This document shows positions 11,505 to 20,474 of a stretch of DNA of 64,000 nt, one piece after another. The position numbers and the translations under genes are program-made. The stretch's first letter is position 1. Each line of letters opens with the position of its first letter. A model generated the notes under the pieces. That model saw nothing but the letters and a program-made list of their open reading frames with translations. It had not been told where the DNA came from and did not search any database. Source of the stretch: Mastigias papua (taxonomy: Eukaryota; Cnidaria; Scyphozoa; Rhizostomeae; Mastigiidae); the NCBI GenBank assembly GCA_964019165.1, contig OZ025281.1:6729799-6793798 (forward strand). The letters are read 5' to 3'.

Positions 11505-12010
11505 CTAGTGCCTCAAAAGCTGTGAACTTTGTCTCAGTTTCTCGAAGAGGTATCTGATGATATGCACTCTTGAGATCAAGTGTGGAGAATAGCGTATATT
11601 TATCTGATGATATGCACTCTTGAGATCAAATGTGGAGAATAGCGTATATTGTGAAAGCTTATTGATCATATCATCAATGCGTGGCAATGGGTATGCATCC
11701 AACTCCGTAAATAAATTTACAGTTTGGAAATAATCTATACACATTCTCTTCTTATGACGTAGGAACTCGTCTTGCGCAATCATAACTTGAGCTCGCCATG
11801 GGAGTCGCTTCGCTTGATCAAGCCTGCTGCTAATAAAGAAGAGATTTGATCGCGAATAAAAGCTCTGTCATCCTTATTAAAAAACCTTGACTTCGTAGCA
11901 ATGGGCTTCACGTTATCAGGCACACTTTTGAACAAAGTTGGTGGATCAACATCAGCTACATGAGCAACAGAGGACTGAGGATAGGTGTGCTTCACTTCAA
12001 GTGCAGACAC
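11505..12010 (-). pseudogene. Gypsy RT, fingers and motif A (frameshifted)
   Basis: Two overlapping frames. 11780-12010 has the protease-RT linker and 'FNKDDRAFIRDQISSLLAAGLI'. 11505-11783 has the RT start (RMCIDYFQTVN, DAYPLPRIDDMI) and motif A 'YTLFSTFDLKSAYHQI'. The frame is then wrecked by the 50-bp duplication at 11551-11650. A frameshift near 11790 separates the two pieces. Confidence 0.8.
11551..11650. repeat. 50-bp tandem duplication inside the gypsy RT
   Basis: 11551-11600 and 11601-11650 are the same 50-base unit (both begin TATCTGATGATATGCACTC) with one mismatch, G at 11580 against A at 11630. Fifty is not a multiple of three, so RT is frameshifted between motif A and motif B. Confidence 0.97.
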
Positions 12011-12101
12011 TGTTTTAGGGGAACAGCTTTAATGATTAAGTCTTCCTTACTTCCTCCATAACAAAAAATAAGATTCTTATGTTACTTCTGAAAATCATAC
12101 C

Positions 12102-12686
12102 CTAGAATGACATCACTGGAAAGATTTGTAAAATATCTAATCTGACCTGATATTTCCTCCCATTCACCTCTATAGCTACATTGCACTGTCCAGATATTGG
12201 AGTTTCCATTGAAGTAGATGCCATAGTTACTTTCTTGCTTGATGGAGAGGCTGGAATTTGCAATCTTTTGAAAGCATTTTCACTGATGAAATTATCAGAG
12301 CTGCAGGAATCAATTAGGGCCGTCAAACTAACTTTGCCATTGATTAAGGCTGGAACTGAAGCATGTCTAAGACCTAAGGGGCAAGCAGCTGTAATGGTAC
12401 ACAGAGAAGGCTTATAGATAGCACTAACAGTTGTAGCTGCAGATTGGCATACTTTAGAAAAATGCCCTCGCTTAGAGCAGTTGTGGCAAATAGCGTCGCG
12501 GGCACGGTAAGTTGCACGGTTAGCATGTAGGAATCCTCCACAGAAGTAGCAAGACTTTTTGCTGGTGTTTTTTTCTTTTAACAACGGCCAATGATTCATG
12601 ATCTTGATTAATAGAATGAGTAGTTTGTTCGTTAGTAGCTGTAGCAGCGACGTTAGTAGGTAACAGTTGATGGCTTTGTTGCACAT
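12102..12686 (-). pseudogene. Gypsy zinc-knuckle and protease region
   Basis: A 194-codon frame. After an N-terminal linker it shows two cysteine clusters, 'CYFCGGFLHANRATYRARDA' and then 'CHNCSKRGHFSKVC' (C-x2-C-x4-H-x4-C), the nucleic-acid-binding knuckles of gag. These are followed by the protease with 'LTALIDSCSSDNFIS'. The catalytic triplet expected as D-S/T-G reads D-S-C, so the active-site Gly is lost (GGC to TGC would do it). The frame differs from gag (12730-13206), as in elements using a frameshift or after decay. Confidence 0.8.
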
Positions 12687-12729
12687 ATCATTCAGAATTC
12701 TTCTGAGCAGTGTGTAAAGTTCGTGCTAT

Positions 12730-13206
12730 CTAATAGGCCCTATCTAAAGATAACTCAGCATTTTCAAGTCTTTGTCGAATATAATTGGATGTGATACCAT
12801 TAATAAAAGAATCTCTTATCATCTCCGATCGATAGGCTTCAGCTGTAACAGCACTAAAATTGCAATTCTTACTTATTTTCTTTAGCTCTTCCAAACATTC
12901 CTCAAGCGATTCACCTGGCCTTTGTTTCCAAGTAGCGAGTTCATGGCGTGCAAATATTTTGTTTGATATTTTCACATAAAATCTTTCGAGAGTTTCAATA
13001 ACTGTATCATATGATGTACATTCTTCAACATAATCAACAACTTCTGCAGAAAGGAAATTGAAAATAGAACGAAATTTATCCGGAGCTGCATCTCCACATT
13101 CAGCAATGAAATTATCGAAAATTCTTTTCCAGTGTTTCCATTGTTTTGCAGCATTAGGTGAATTAGGATCAGTATCCAGTCGCAACGGCTTCAGCACTTT
13201 ACTCAT
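12730..13206 (-). CDS. Gypsy gag-like protein (capsid region)
   Basis: A 158-codon ATG ORF beginning 26 nt inside the 5' LTR edge (13232). It contains 'WKHWKRIFDNFI', 'YDTVIETLERFYV' and 'RPGESLEECLEELKKISKNC', the helical capsid pattern of Ty3/gypsy gag ('W..w...f..fl', 'R.q..gEsv.ef...L..l...C'). It ends before the zinc knuckles, which lie in another frame. It is intact as a short ORF, but the element as a whole is dead. Confidence 0.75.
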   Translation of the reverse strand: MSKVLKPLRLDTDPNSPNAAKQWKHWKRIFDNFIAECGDAAPDKFRSIFNFLSAEVVDYVEECTSYDTVIETLERFYVKISNKIFARHELATWKQRPGESLEECLEELKKISKNCNFSAVTAEAYRSEMIRDSFINGITSNYIRQRLENAELSLDRAY

Positions 13207-13231
13207 CGTAAATGATTTTGGTATATTACAT

Positions 13232-13459
13232 TGTCATAATATGAATTTCAAAATAAGACCTATTTAAAGGCTTTAATATACCAAAATCCGACTATCAACT
13301 AGAACCCTACAGAGTCACGCTAATGTTCACAACAACAAACTAATAAATTAAACTATTATAATGCTAATGCTATTCAATAATAATTGAAAAGGAAAGTGTG
13401 AAAAATCCAGAACTAGTGTAGTAAACACAACGGAAAAAACAAGTGCAGTTTTTACAACA
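13232..13459 (-). repeat. LTR (5' LTR of the gypsy element)
   Basis: A 228-bp terminal repeat, about 96% identical by eye to 9706-9933. It is flanked on the outside by CCTTT (13460-13464). The primer-binding site should start at 13231 going down (ATGTAATATACCAAAATC on the minus strand); I could not assign it to a tRNA. Confidence 0.95.
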
Positions 13460-13576
13460 CCTTTCTACACACATCACTTTGCCCTTTGAGTTGCTCATAT
13501 TTCGTTCATACGACAATGCTGTAGCTCGTCTATAGGGTAAATCATAGCAAATTTTCCAAGACTTTTGGCAAGCCGG
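13460..13576. mobile_element. MITE copy 1, right half
   Basis: Continues the repeat interrupted at 9705, after the CCTTT duplication. It aligns with 35270-35389 (shared TCACTTT, GAGTTGCTCAT or GAGTAGCTCATG, and GTCTATAG). Its end TTCCAAGACTTTTGGCAAG is the inverse of the start type CTTGCCAAAAGTxTTGGAA, typical of Tc1/mariner-like inverted ends. Confidence 0.65.
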
Positions 13577-14004
13577 CATTTTTCTCTTATTTTTCTTTTC
13601 GGAAGTCACTGAAAGCATCATTCGCTTAAACCGTGCCTTTTAACTGAAAAAAGTGTAGATCTCGGTTTGTGTTTTAGGCCATCAATCCATGATTCAAGGT
13701 CCTCCAGCAGCTAAACCCAGGGCTGCCTACAGGGGCGGATCCAGACGGGGGCTAGGGGGCTTGAGCCCCTGTCAGATTTCCAGGTTTAAGAATATAATAT
13801 TCTTTCACTTTAACAAATCTTCCTACATATAGATACTACAGAGAACACTTTGCAACCATCGCAGCTCTTTTAGGTCGGCAGAAGTGCCAAAATATAGAAA
13901 AACAAATATCAACAGAGCGCCTGTATGTATTTTGCTGACAACCATTGACTGAAATATATATTAGGAGTCCAATCTTTTGTCAGGACCTCTATCAAGAGAC
14001 AATG
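13577..14004. other. Intergenic, with one transposon-end-like motif
   Basis: No gene seen. At about 13732 CAGGGGCGGATCCAG, followed by a G-rich hairpin GGGGGCTTGAGCCCC, resembles terminal sequences of hAT-like DNA transposons in animals. A related inverse motif (CTGAATCCGTCACTG) occurs at about 28100. No matching partner or 8-bp duplication was found. Confidence 0.3.
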
Positions 14005-16281
14005 GATATTCCGAGCCACCGTGGTCAATAGAACACTCAATTTGACGGGGGCTCAAAGCGTCGTCGAGAAATTAGAGTGTTTATGATTCGTGACGCGCTT
14101 GAAGAAGATGCAGCTGCGAGGTCTAGACACTAGTGCCACCTTGTGATCCCCCTTCCTACAAGAGCGTCATCATGACTTTCAGAACATCAACAGAGACAGT
14201 CTCACGTTCAGTTAAACGAAGATAACATTGAGTAAGTATTGTCCGTAATTTTTGATTCATTAACTCTTACCTGTTGTAGCTATTTCAAGAGATACATTAC
14301 ACTGGCCTGCGTTTGATAACTTTTTTTAAACGGTCAAAGGTTTTTTAACTGATGTTGGCATTTTTTAGTGCGCTGAATCCAAATATACTATCCATTTTCT
14401 ATGGTCAGGTCAAGTTTTTGAGATATCACTAGTGGAAGTTTTGACCATAGTACTCAGTTCATGAAAAAGAGAAATGTAGTTGGTCCAATCTGTTTTTTAT
14501 GTAGAAAACGAAACTGCAGCTGCCTTAAATTGACGCCAAATCTGCACCCGTCTTTGATTTTAGGAAATTGAAAATTGCTTTGTTCACACCTAAATTGTAA
14601 TTTATTGTTTAGCAGAGTTTGTGGGGGAATTGCAGGGCGTGCATACGTTGATTTTCTATATTTTTGATAAGATCATTCATTCAGATATTTAGCAAGGTTA
14701 GGATTAAATGGTCACATAGTTTCATATTCGTATCAGTTGGAGTGAAGTTGGGATAGAGGGAGGACGTAAGACGAATCCTGAGTTCCTAAGTATGCGCTGG
14801 AATTAGCACAGATTGAGTCTGATTGCGATGGACACCAGAGCTGAACTCCAGTTCATGTTACTTTAATCTTAAAGTACAAATGTAGTCCTTCTATTTAGTA
14901 GTTTAGATCGAAAGAAAATGGATCGCAAATGTAGAAATCATCCTGACCGCTTCTGCTATATATGTGGTAATGTGATTCTTCCTGGTCGTGTTGCGAAGAT
15001 AACTGATTTTGTGAAGAAGGCATATCATGATTACTTTGGAGTTAAGCTTGGAGACCAGGACAAGGCATTTGCACCCTATGTTAGCTGGAAAACATGTGTT
15101 GAGAACTTACGTGATTGGGAAAATGGAAAAAAGAAAAGTATGTCATTCGCTGTTCCTATCGTGTGGAGAGAGGGTAAAGATCATGTGACAGACTGCTATT
15201 TTTATATGACCAATCTTCAAGGAATCAATCCCAAGAACAAACATTGTGTTCAGTACCCTGATATTCCATCTGCCATACGACCAGTCCCTCGTGGTTCAAA
15301 CCTACCTGTTCCAAAGCCAGATGTTGAAATCGAATGAAGCTTCGTCAATGTCTCTCAAATGGTGCACATCCAATAGTAGATCGTCCATTGTTTTTCTACC
15401 AACGCGTCTTCTTAAGCATGCACTAAATCATAATCGAAATATATAGAGTAAAGGAGGACGCAGCAGCTTATGACCCTCCGCAGCGTCTTCGTTAAGCGCG
15501 TCACGATTCATAAACACTCTATTTACTGACTGCACGCGACGCAGCAAGTCATCCAGTGTCCAATCGCTTGCAAGTATCTTGATGACAATGCAATGAATAT
15601 TCTGAGCCCCCCTGGTCGGTAAATGTGTTGAAATGTGTTTTAAATGTGTATTCTATGGGATAGAGGGGCTCGGAATATTGATTGTTTTGTGGTCAAGATG
15701 CCAACAGATTATTGGATATGTAGTTAACGTAAACATCGTAGCTTAGGCAATTTTCCATCTCGACAATTTTTCCTTTTCATCCATTCATTCACATTCAATT
15801 TCCGCAAATCTGGCCAGTCATTCATTCACACCTCTAATTCAACACAAACAAACAACCACTACGTCACATCATCTTGCCATCTCTTTTGTCTACTTCTATT
15901 CATCTCTACTTCAAAACTAACCTGCCCTTTCGCTAATCTGCTCATGTATTACAGTTCACTTAATTTTAGATCGCGTTACTTCTGTATATATCTATGTAAT
16001 CTATGTTGTATATTTCAGTCAGAGTAGAGTCTGAGCACAGTCAACATCATCGTCTCCTCTCTCTGCCTCCGTGTTCTCAGCACGTTAAATCTGACACTCG
16101 CCAACAACATGGATCAACGAAGGATGTCACTGACCAAGCATTGCAGTCTAAAGGAAGCAACATTCACGTTCCTATAGATATTAAGCGATTTCTGTAGTCA
16201 AGGGCAGCCAGTAACTTTCTCATAGACGCTTTGAGCCCCGTTCAAATTGACTATTCTGCAGACCAAGGGGCTCGGAATATC
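14005..16281. mobile_element. Inverted-repeat-bounded unit, probable DNA transposon or derivative
   Basis: The left arm 14005-14062 (GATATTCCGAGCC to CTCAAAGCGTC) is matched in inverse by 16225-16281, about 57 bp with several mismatches. A second, inner inverted pair lies at 14074-14114 and 15474-15520 (AGAGTGTTTATGA, then TCGTGACGCGCTT). The end motif ATATTCYGAGCC occurs twice more, direct at about 15597 and inverse at about 15683. The unit encloses the cysteine-rich ORF at 14918. No transposase domain is recognised and target duplications are unclear, so the class is open. Confidence 0.55.
14918..15337 (+). CDS. Cysteine-rich N-terminal domain of a transposon-associated protein
   Basis: A 139-codon ATG ORF. 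It begins 'MDRKCRNHPDRFCYICGNV' and shows two cysteine pairs, C-x2-C near residues 13-16 and a single Cys in 'VSWKTCVENL', then 'VWREGKDHVTDCYFYMTNL', and ends 'PSAIRPVPRGSNLPVPKP'. I recognise this as the N-terminal part of a repeated protein family seen in many arthropod and cnidarian genomes, usually much longer. The second cysteine pair looks degenerate (TC instead of C-x2-C). The frame stops after the 'PVP.P' linker, while similar text continues in another frame, so it is probably a truncated copy. Its function is unknown. Confidence 0.55.
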   Translation: MDRKCRNHPDRFCYICGNVILPGRVAKITDFVKKAYHDYFGVKLGDQDKAFAPYVSWKTCVENLRDWENGKKKSMSFAVPIVWREGKDHVTDCYFYMTNLQGINPKNKHCVQYPDIPSAIRPVPRGSNLPVPKPDVEIE

Positions 16282-16774
16282 TTTTGTCTTTAAATCATGA
16301 TTTTATTGGATATCCGGTACGTATTTGGGTGCATTCCAGCAAGTAAAATGCACACAATGATAAAAAAAAATTGCTAACAGGGATCTGGAACCAGAACCAC
16401 ATACCGGAGATTTCATGCTAGCTCATCAAATTCGAGTTGTTTACTGAAATCAGTGCCAAGTTCCTATTTCGAAATGATCGTTAGATGCTTTTGGATTAAC
16501 GTGTGAAGACAGATGAGCGCATTATTGGTGAAGAAAGCCTTAAAGGTAAGCGAATATTGGTAACAGGAATTACGTGCTCAGACTACAAGAGTAGTTGGCC
16601 GTGCGTAGCGCCATACCTAGCTTTAAACGAATGTATGAAATGGAATACGTATATAAATATTGCACTTTGTTGTACTGTTAACTTTGATACGCGGGGCTTC
16701 TAGTTTGTAATTAGGTTAGACCCTTAGTTAAGACCTATTGTGTCTGCGTTAAGGCATTATGACTTGAGAACCGC
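16282..16774. other. No recognisable feature
   Basis: Between the inverted-repeat unit and the first ATT microsatellite of the family B array. A 66-codon frame at 16503 has no known motif. Confidence 0.4.
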
Positions 16775-16797
16775 TTATTATTATTATTATTATTATT
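16775..16797. repeat. (ATT)n microsatellite at the left edge of the family B array
   Basis: About eight ATT units. The 5'-truncated element B1 begins directly after it, at CCCACTCAAATTC. Confidence 0.95.
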
Positions 16798-16799
16798 CC

Positions 16800-18511
16800 C
16801 ACTCAAATTCAACTATTAATCGGCAGTCTTTACTCAGAATTTCAGACATCTGTCATCACTGACTCTTTTAAAACACCATTTATTACAATAGGCCGCGGCG
16901 TTCTCCAGGGGGATTGCCTAAGCCCATTAACCTTCAACTTATGCTTTAATACGTTCATACATTACATATCGGACTCGAAATTTACACATTTCGGCTTCTC
17001 TATTAGTTCTCTTCGTCCAATTCATTGGTTTCAATTTGCTGATGATGCTGCTGTCATAACTGGGTTTGAAAATGAGAATCAACTTCTTCTTAATCATTTT
17101 ACAAGATGGTGTACTTGGGCCAACATGGTTATTAGAGTTGATAAATGTTCCACATTCGGAATAAAAAAATCTTCTACTTCATCAACTCAATATCTCCCTA
17201 AACTGTTAATAAACCAGGCCGTTGTTCCTACCGTCGAGATGGGTAAGTCTTTCAAATACTTGGGTAGATATTTTAACTTCTCAATGGATAATGTCGACCA
17301 CATGTCAGAAGTGCTAGGGTTAGTAAATGATTTATTGAGTACAATTGATGCAATCCCCTGTCACCCCAAAAATAAGCTTCTTTTATATCATCGGTTTGTC
17401 TTGTCTTAACTATCATGGCATTTTACCATCTCTGACCTCAGTAAGACATGGATTGTTGAAAACATTGATAGCCTTGTATCTAGATACGTTCGTCAATGGC
17501 TCGAGCTGCCGATTAGTGCTACACTTAGTTCGCTTCTCATATCTAAATCTAAGTACGGTTTAAGCCTTATTCTGCCATCTACCAAGTTTACGCAGTGCCA
17601 GGTTGTTATTAGAAGTGCCCTTAAGTCATCTCCTAATTCAGATATAAACCATCTTTGGGCAAGAACCAGCACTGGCTGCAATATTCAGTACGATCAATAT
17701 CGTAACACAAAGCAAGTGTTAAATGCGGTACAAACTGATAGTGAAAATCGCCTCCATCATGAACTTAAATCTCAAGGTTTCGTAATCTCATCTATTCTTC
17801 TTCATGCTAGTAGTATAACTCGACACCTCTGGTCAAAAGTACAGAAAAATATGCCCAGAAACATTTTCAATTTTACCATAAAGTACCTGAACAACACTCT
17901 GGCTACAAAAAAGAACCTTTGCAAATGGTCCCTCTCTTCCTCTTCTGCTTGCTCGTTCTGTCTCCAGTCTGAAAGTCTCCAGCACATTGTGTCTAGTTGT
18001 AAGTACTACCTGGAAGATGGCAGGTATACCTGGCGCCATAACTCCGTTCTTTTGCATATCTCTAGAACTCTATCTTCATTACAAGATAGCTCGTTGTACG
18101 CAGATCTTCCTTCTTTTCCATCTCCATCTTTGATTACTGGTGATTCTCTCAGACCAGATCTTGTTCTAGTGCTAAATAGTACTACTGTATACCCTACTAG
18201 AGTTAACTGTTGGCTTTGAGTCAAATATAACGATCAATAGTGAATGCAAATCTGATAAATATCGCCCCCTTATTTTAGCCCTCCAGGAAAAGTTTTATGA
18301 TGTTAAATTTATTAATCTCTCTATGAGTGCTTTTGGTATACTTGGTAGATCCTCTGACTCCTTTTCATCGATGCTGAAAGATTTGCACTTTGACACTACT
18401 CGTCAACAGCAGATCATTATGAAAGCTTCCAACATTGCCATAAGATGCACCTATTTCATTTTCTGTAGCCGAAACAAATCTTGGCCAGGTCCGGAGCTAC
18501 ATGACTTTTAA
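16800..18511 (+). pseudogene. B1 ORF: RT, CCHC finger and restriction-like endonuclease (broken)
   Basis: The frame shows RT motif B 'GVLQGDCLSPLTFNLCF', catalytic motif C 'FADDAAVIT', 'KCSTFGIKKS' and 'KYLGRYF', then 'MPRNIFNFTIKYLNNTLAT'. A zinc finger 'CSFCLQSESLQHIVSSC' (C-x2-C-x8-H-x4-C) and the RLE domain follow ('SLRPDLVLV', then 'LELTVGFES' in a new frame). There are two lesions: an in-frame TAA near 17408, where B2 and B3 have Lys in 'LSKLSWH', and a one-base shift near 18180. After the shift the C-terminus is readable to 18511. RT and RLE reverse-transcribe and nick DNA in target-primed reverse transcription. Confidence 0.85.
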
Positions 18512-18622
18512 TTGCTAATTTGTATGTTTGCTGCTTCTAATTTCATTGCTAATATTTCTATCAGTCTCCTTACATTATAACATTTGAATAAATATTATCT
18601 TTGTATAGCAGACAAGCCAGTT

Positions 18623-18651
18623 ATACACTACCTAACAGTAGAGAGGTGTAT
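18623..18651 (+). other. Candidate 3'-UTR hairpin of family B (B1 copy)
   Basis: ATACAC at 18623-18628 can pair with GTGTAT at 18646-18651 across an 17-nt loop. The same place in B2 has ATACAT (20391-20396) with ATGTA (20415-20419), and B3 has TACAC (21739-21743) with GTGTA (21761-21765). One pair changes from C-G to T-A while remaining paired. Confidence 0.4.
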
Positions 18652-18705
18652 GATTGTATGTAACTGTAATGTTATTGTCATGATATTATGAAGTTTCAAA
18701 AAAAA

Positions 18706-18720
18706 ATTATTATTATTATT
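18706..18720. repeat. (ATT)n junction B1/B2
   Basis: Five ATT units joining the B1 tail to the truncated 5' edge of B2. Confidence 0.95.
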
Positions 18721-20465
18721 ACCAGAAATCTAAGCAGTTTGGCTTTACAATCAATTCACTGTACCCAGTTCACTGGTTTCAATTTGCTGATGATGCTGCT
18801 GTCATAACTGCTCTTGAGAACGAGAACCAGACTTTGTTGAACCATTTCACTAGATGGTGTGCTTGGGCTAATATGAAAATCAGGGTCGATAAGTGTTCTA
18901 CCTTCGGAATAAAAAAGTCATCTACTTCATCTACGCAATACCTCCCTAAATTAATAATTAATCATGACGTTGTTCCGACTGTTGACACTGGCAAGTCGTT
19001 CAAATATCTTGGTAGGCATTTTAATTACGCTATGGATAATCAAATCCACATGTCTGAAGCTCTTGATCTTCTCCAAGACCTAATGAAGAGAATAGATAGT
19101 CTTTCTTGCCATCCAAAGAATAAACTGGTGATATATCATAAATTTGTGCTATCTAAACTGTCCTGGCATCTTACCATTGCTGATCTTAGTAAGACATGGG
19201 TAGTCCAAAATCTGGACAGAATTGTTACAAGGTATGTCAGGCAATGGCTTGATCTTCCAATAAGTTCAACTTTAAGTACTCTTATCCTACAGAGATCAAA
19301 GTATGGAATCACTCTTGTTTTACCTTCCACAAAATTTACTCAATGCCAAATAGTCATTAGAAATGCTCTTAAAACCTCTCCCAATCCTGACATCAATTCT
19401 CTATGGGCAACGACCAGCAAGGGCTCAAACATTCAATATGGTCAATACAAGACTTCAAAGCAGGTTCTCTCTGCCATCCAAAGGGACCACGAGAATCGCA
19501 TCAACCACGAATTAACATCTCAAGGTTTCATCATGTCTTCTATCCTTAAACTTTCCAATCATAAAACTCGTGGTCTATGGTCAACTGTGCAACAGAATAT
19601 GCCAAAGAATATATTCAATTTCATGATTAAGTATGTTAATAATACTTTAGCAACTCGCAAGAACCTTTTTACATGTTCTCTTTCCGATTCCCCATCTTGC
19701 TCCTTTTGTCTCCATCCAGAAACACTTCAGCATGTTGTATCAAGTTGCAGGTCTTATCTAGAGGATGGCAGGTACACCTGGCGTCACAATTCTGTTTTAC
19801 TGTTCATTGCTAAATCATTTTCTTCTATACAGCATTGCCTCGTATATGCTGATCTCCCTTTTTTCCCATCACCTTCTCTTATCACTGGTGATTCTCTTCG
19901 GCCCGATCTTGCCTTGATTGCTCCAGATAATTCTCTTTATGTCTTAGAATTAACGGTTGGATTTGAAACAAACATAGAAATTAATAGTAATCGCAAAGCT
20001 ACTAAATATGGGCCTCTTTTGCTCGACCTAAAACCACGATATCGTGAGATCAACTTCGTAAATATTTCTATGGGCGCTCTTGGCATTCTTGAGTCTTCAT
20101 CTGATTCCTTGTTACAAATGATGAAAGAGTTAGGCATCGACAATAGTACACAAAAAGTAATCATTAAGAAGATCATGAACATTGCAGTGAGGTGCACGTA
20201 CTATGTATTTTGCAGAAGAAACAAGGCGCGGACAAACCCCAAACTATTAAACTTTTAATTTTGTCTTGTTTTTGCCGTCTTCTTTTTTTCAACCTTACTT
20301 CTTTCGTCTTTCTCTTCAGTATTTATTCGTTCTGTTATTGTATGTTACTTTAATATTATTATTCTATTTTTTTATGCAGACATGGCAATTATACATTGCC
20401 TGTTAATTAGTGAGATGTAGTTGTAACTTTTAAACTTTTGATGAATGAAATGAAGTTTAAAGAAA
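18721..20465 (+). mobile_element. RLE non-LTR retrotransposon copy B2 (5'-truncated)
   Basis: Begins inside RT directly at the microsatellite and ends GAAGTTTAAAGAAA followed by ATTATTATT. It carries the least damaged family B coding sequence, plus a 3' UTR of about 205 nt. Confidence 0.85.
18723..20258 (+). CDS. B2 partial pol: RT C-terminal half, CCHC finger, RLE
   Basis: The ORF is open from the truncated edge (about 18723) to the stop at 20258; the first ATG is at 18834, but translation of the parent element would have begun far upstream. It holds RT motif C 'FADDAAVITAL' and 'KYLGRHFNY'. It also has 'WHLTIADLSKTW', 'MPKNIFNFMIKYVNNTLAT' and the finger 'CSFCLHPETLQHVVSSC'. The RLE core is 'DSLRPDLALIAPDNSL' followed by 'LELTVGFETN' and a Lys-Tyr pair ('KATKYGPLL'), matching the R-P-D ... 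E ... K pattern of PD-(D/E)xK nucleases. It ends 'CTYYVFCRRNKA'. No stop or frameshift was seen, which is unusual for a truncated copy and suggests a fairly recent insertion. Confidence 0.85.
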   Translation, partial: QKSKQFGFTINSLYPVHWFQFADDAAVITALENENQTLLNHFTRWCAWANMKIRVDKCSTFGIKKSSTSSTQYLPKLIINHDVVPTVDTGKSFKYLGRHFNYAMDNQIHMSEALDLLQDLMKRIDSLSCHPKNKLVIYHKFVLSKLSWHLTIADLSKTWVVQNLDRIVTRYVRQWLDLPISSTLSTLILQRSKYGITLVLPSTKFTQCQIVIRNALKTSPNPDINSLWATTSKGSNIQYGQYKTSKQVLSAIQRDHENRINHELTSQGFIMSSILKLSNHKTRGLWSTVQQNMPKNIFNFMIKYVNNTLATRKNLFTCSLSDSPSCSFCLHPETLQHVVSSCRSYLEDGRYTWRHNSVLLFIAKSFSSIQHCLVYADLPFFPSPSLITGDSLRPDLALIAPDNSLYVLELTVGFETNIEINSNRKATKYGPLLLDLKPRYREINFVNISMGALGILESSSDSLLQMMKELGIDNSTQKVIIKKIMNIAVRCTYYVFCRRNKARTNPKLLNF

Positions 20466-20474
20466 ATTATTATT
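20466..20474. repeat. (ATT)3 junction B2/B3
   Basis: Nine bases ATTATTATT between the B2 tail and the truncated start of B3, the shortest junction of the array. Confidence 0.85.

Larger units (their letters stand above)
9706..13459 (-). mobile_element. Ty3/gypsy-type LTR retrotransposon, complete but decayed
   Basis: A 3754-bp element bounded by two 228-bp direct repeats (9706-9933 and 13232-13459). In element orientation each begins TGTTGT and ends ACGACA or ATGACA. The target duplication CCTTT lies at 9701-9705 and 13460-13464. By eye the LTRs differ at ten positions (about 4%), so the insertion is not recent. Order on the minus strand is gag, zinc knuckles, protease, RT, RNase H, integrase, the Ty3/gypsy order. 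The element is short because integrase is internally deleted, and RT is shifted by a 50-bp tandem duplication. The interrupted MITE gives an independent check of both edges. Confidence 0.93.
16798..18705 (+). mobile_element. RLE non-LTR retrotransposon copy B1 (5'-truncated)
   Basis: The copy starts inside RT just upstream of motif B and ends in a 3' UTR with GAAGTTTCAAAAAA followed by (ATT)n. It is the first of three head-to-tail family B copies. The tail on the sense strand is (ATT)n, the complement of the (AAT)n sense tails of families A, C and D. Confidence 0.85.

Noticed and set aside
16003..16197. 64-codon ORF near the right inverted repeat
   Set aside because: Low-complexity Ser/His/Gln content and no recognisable domain; likely chance.
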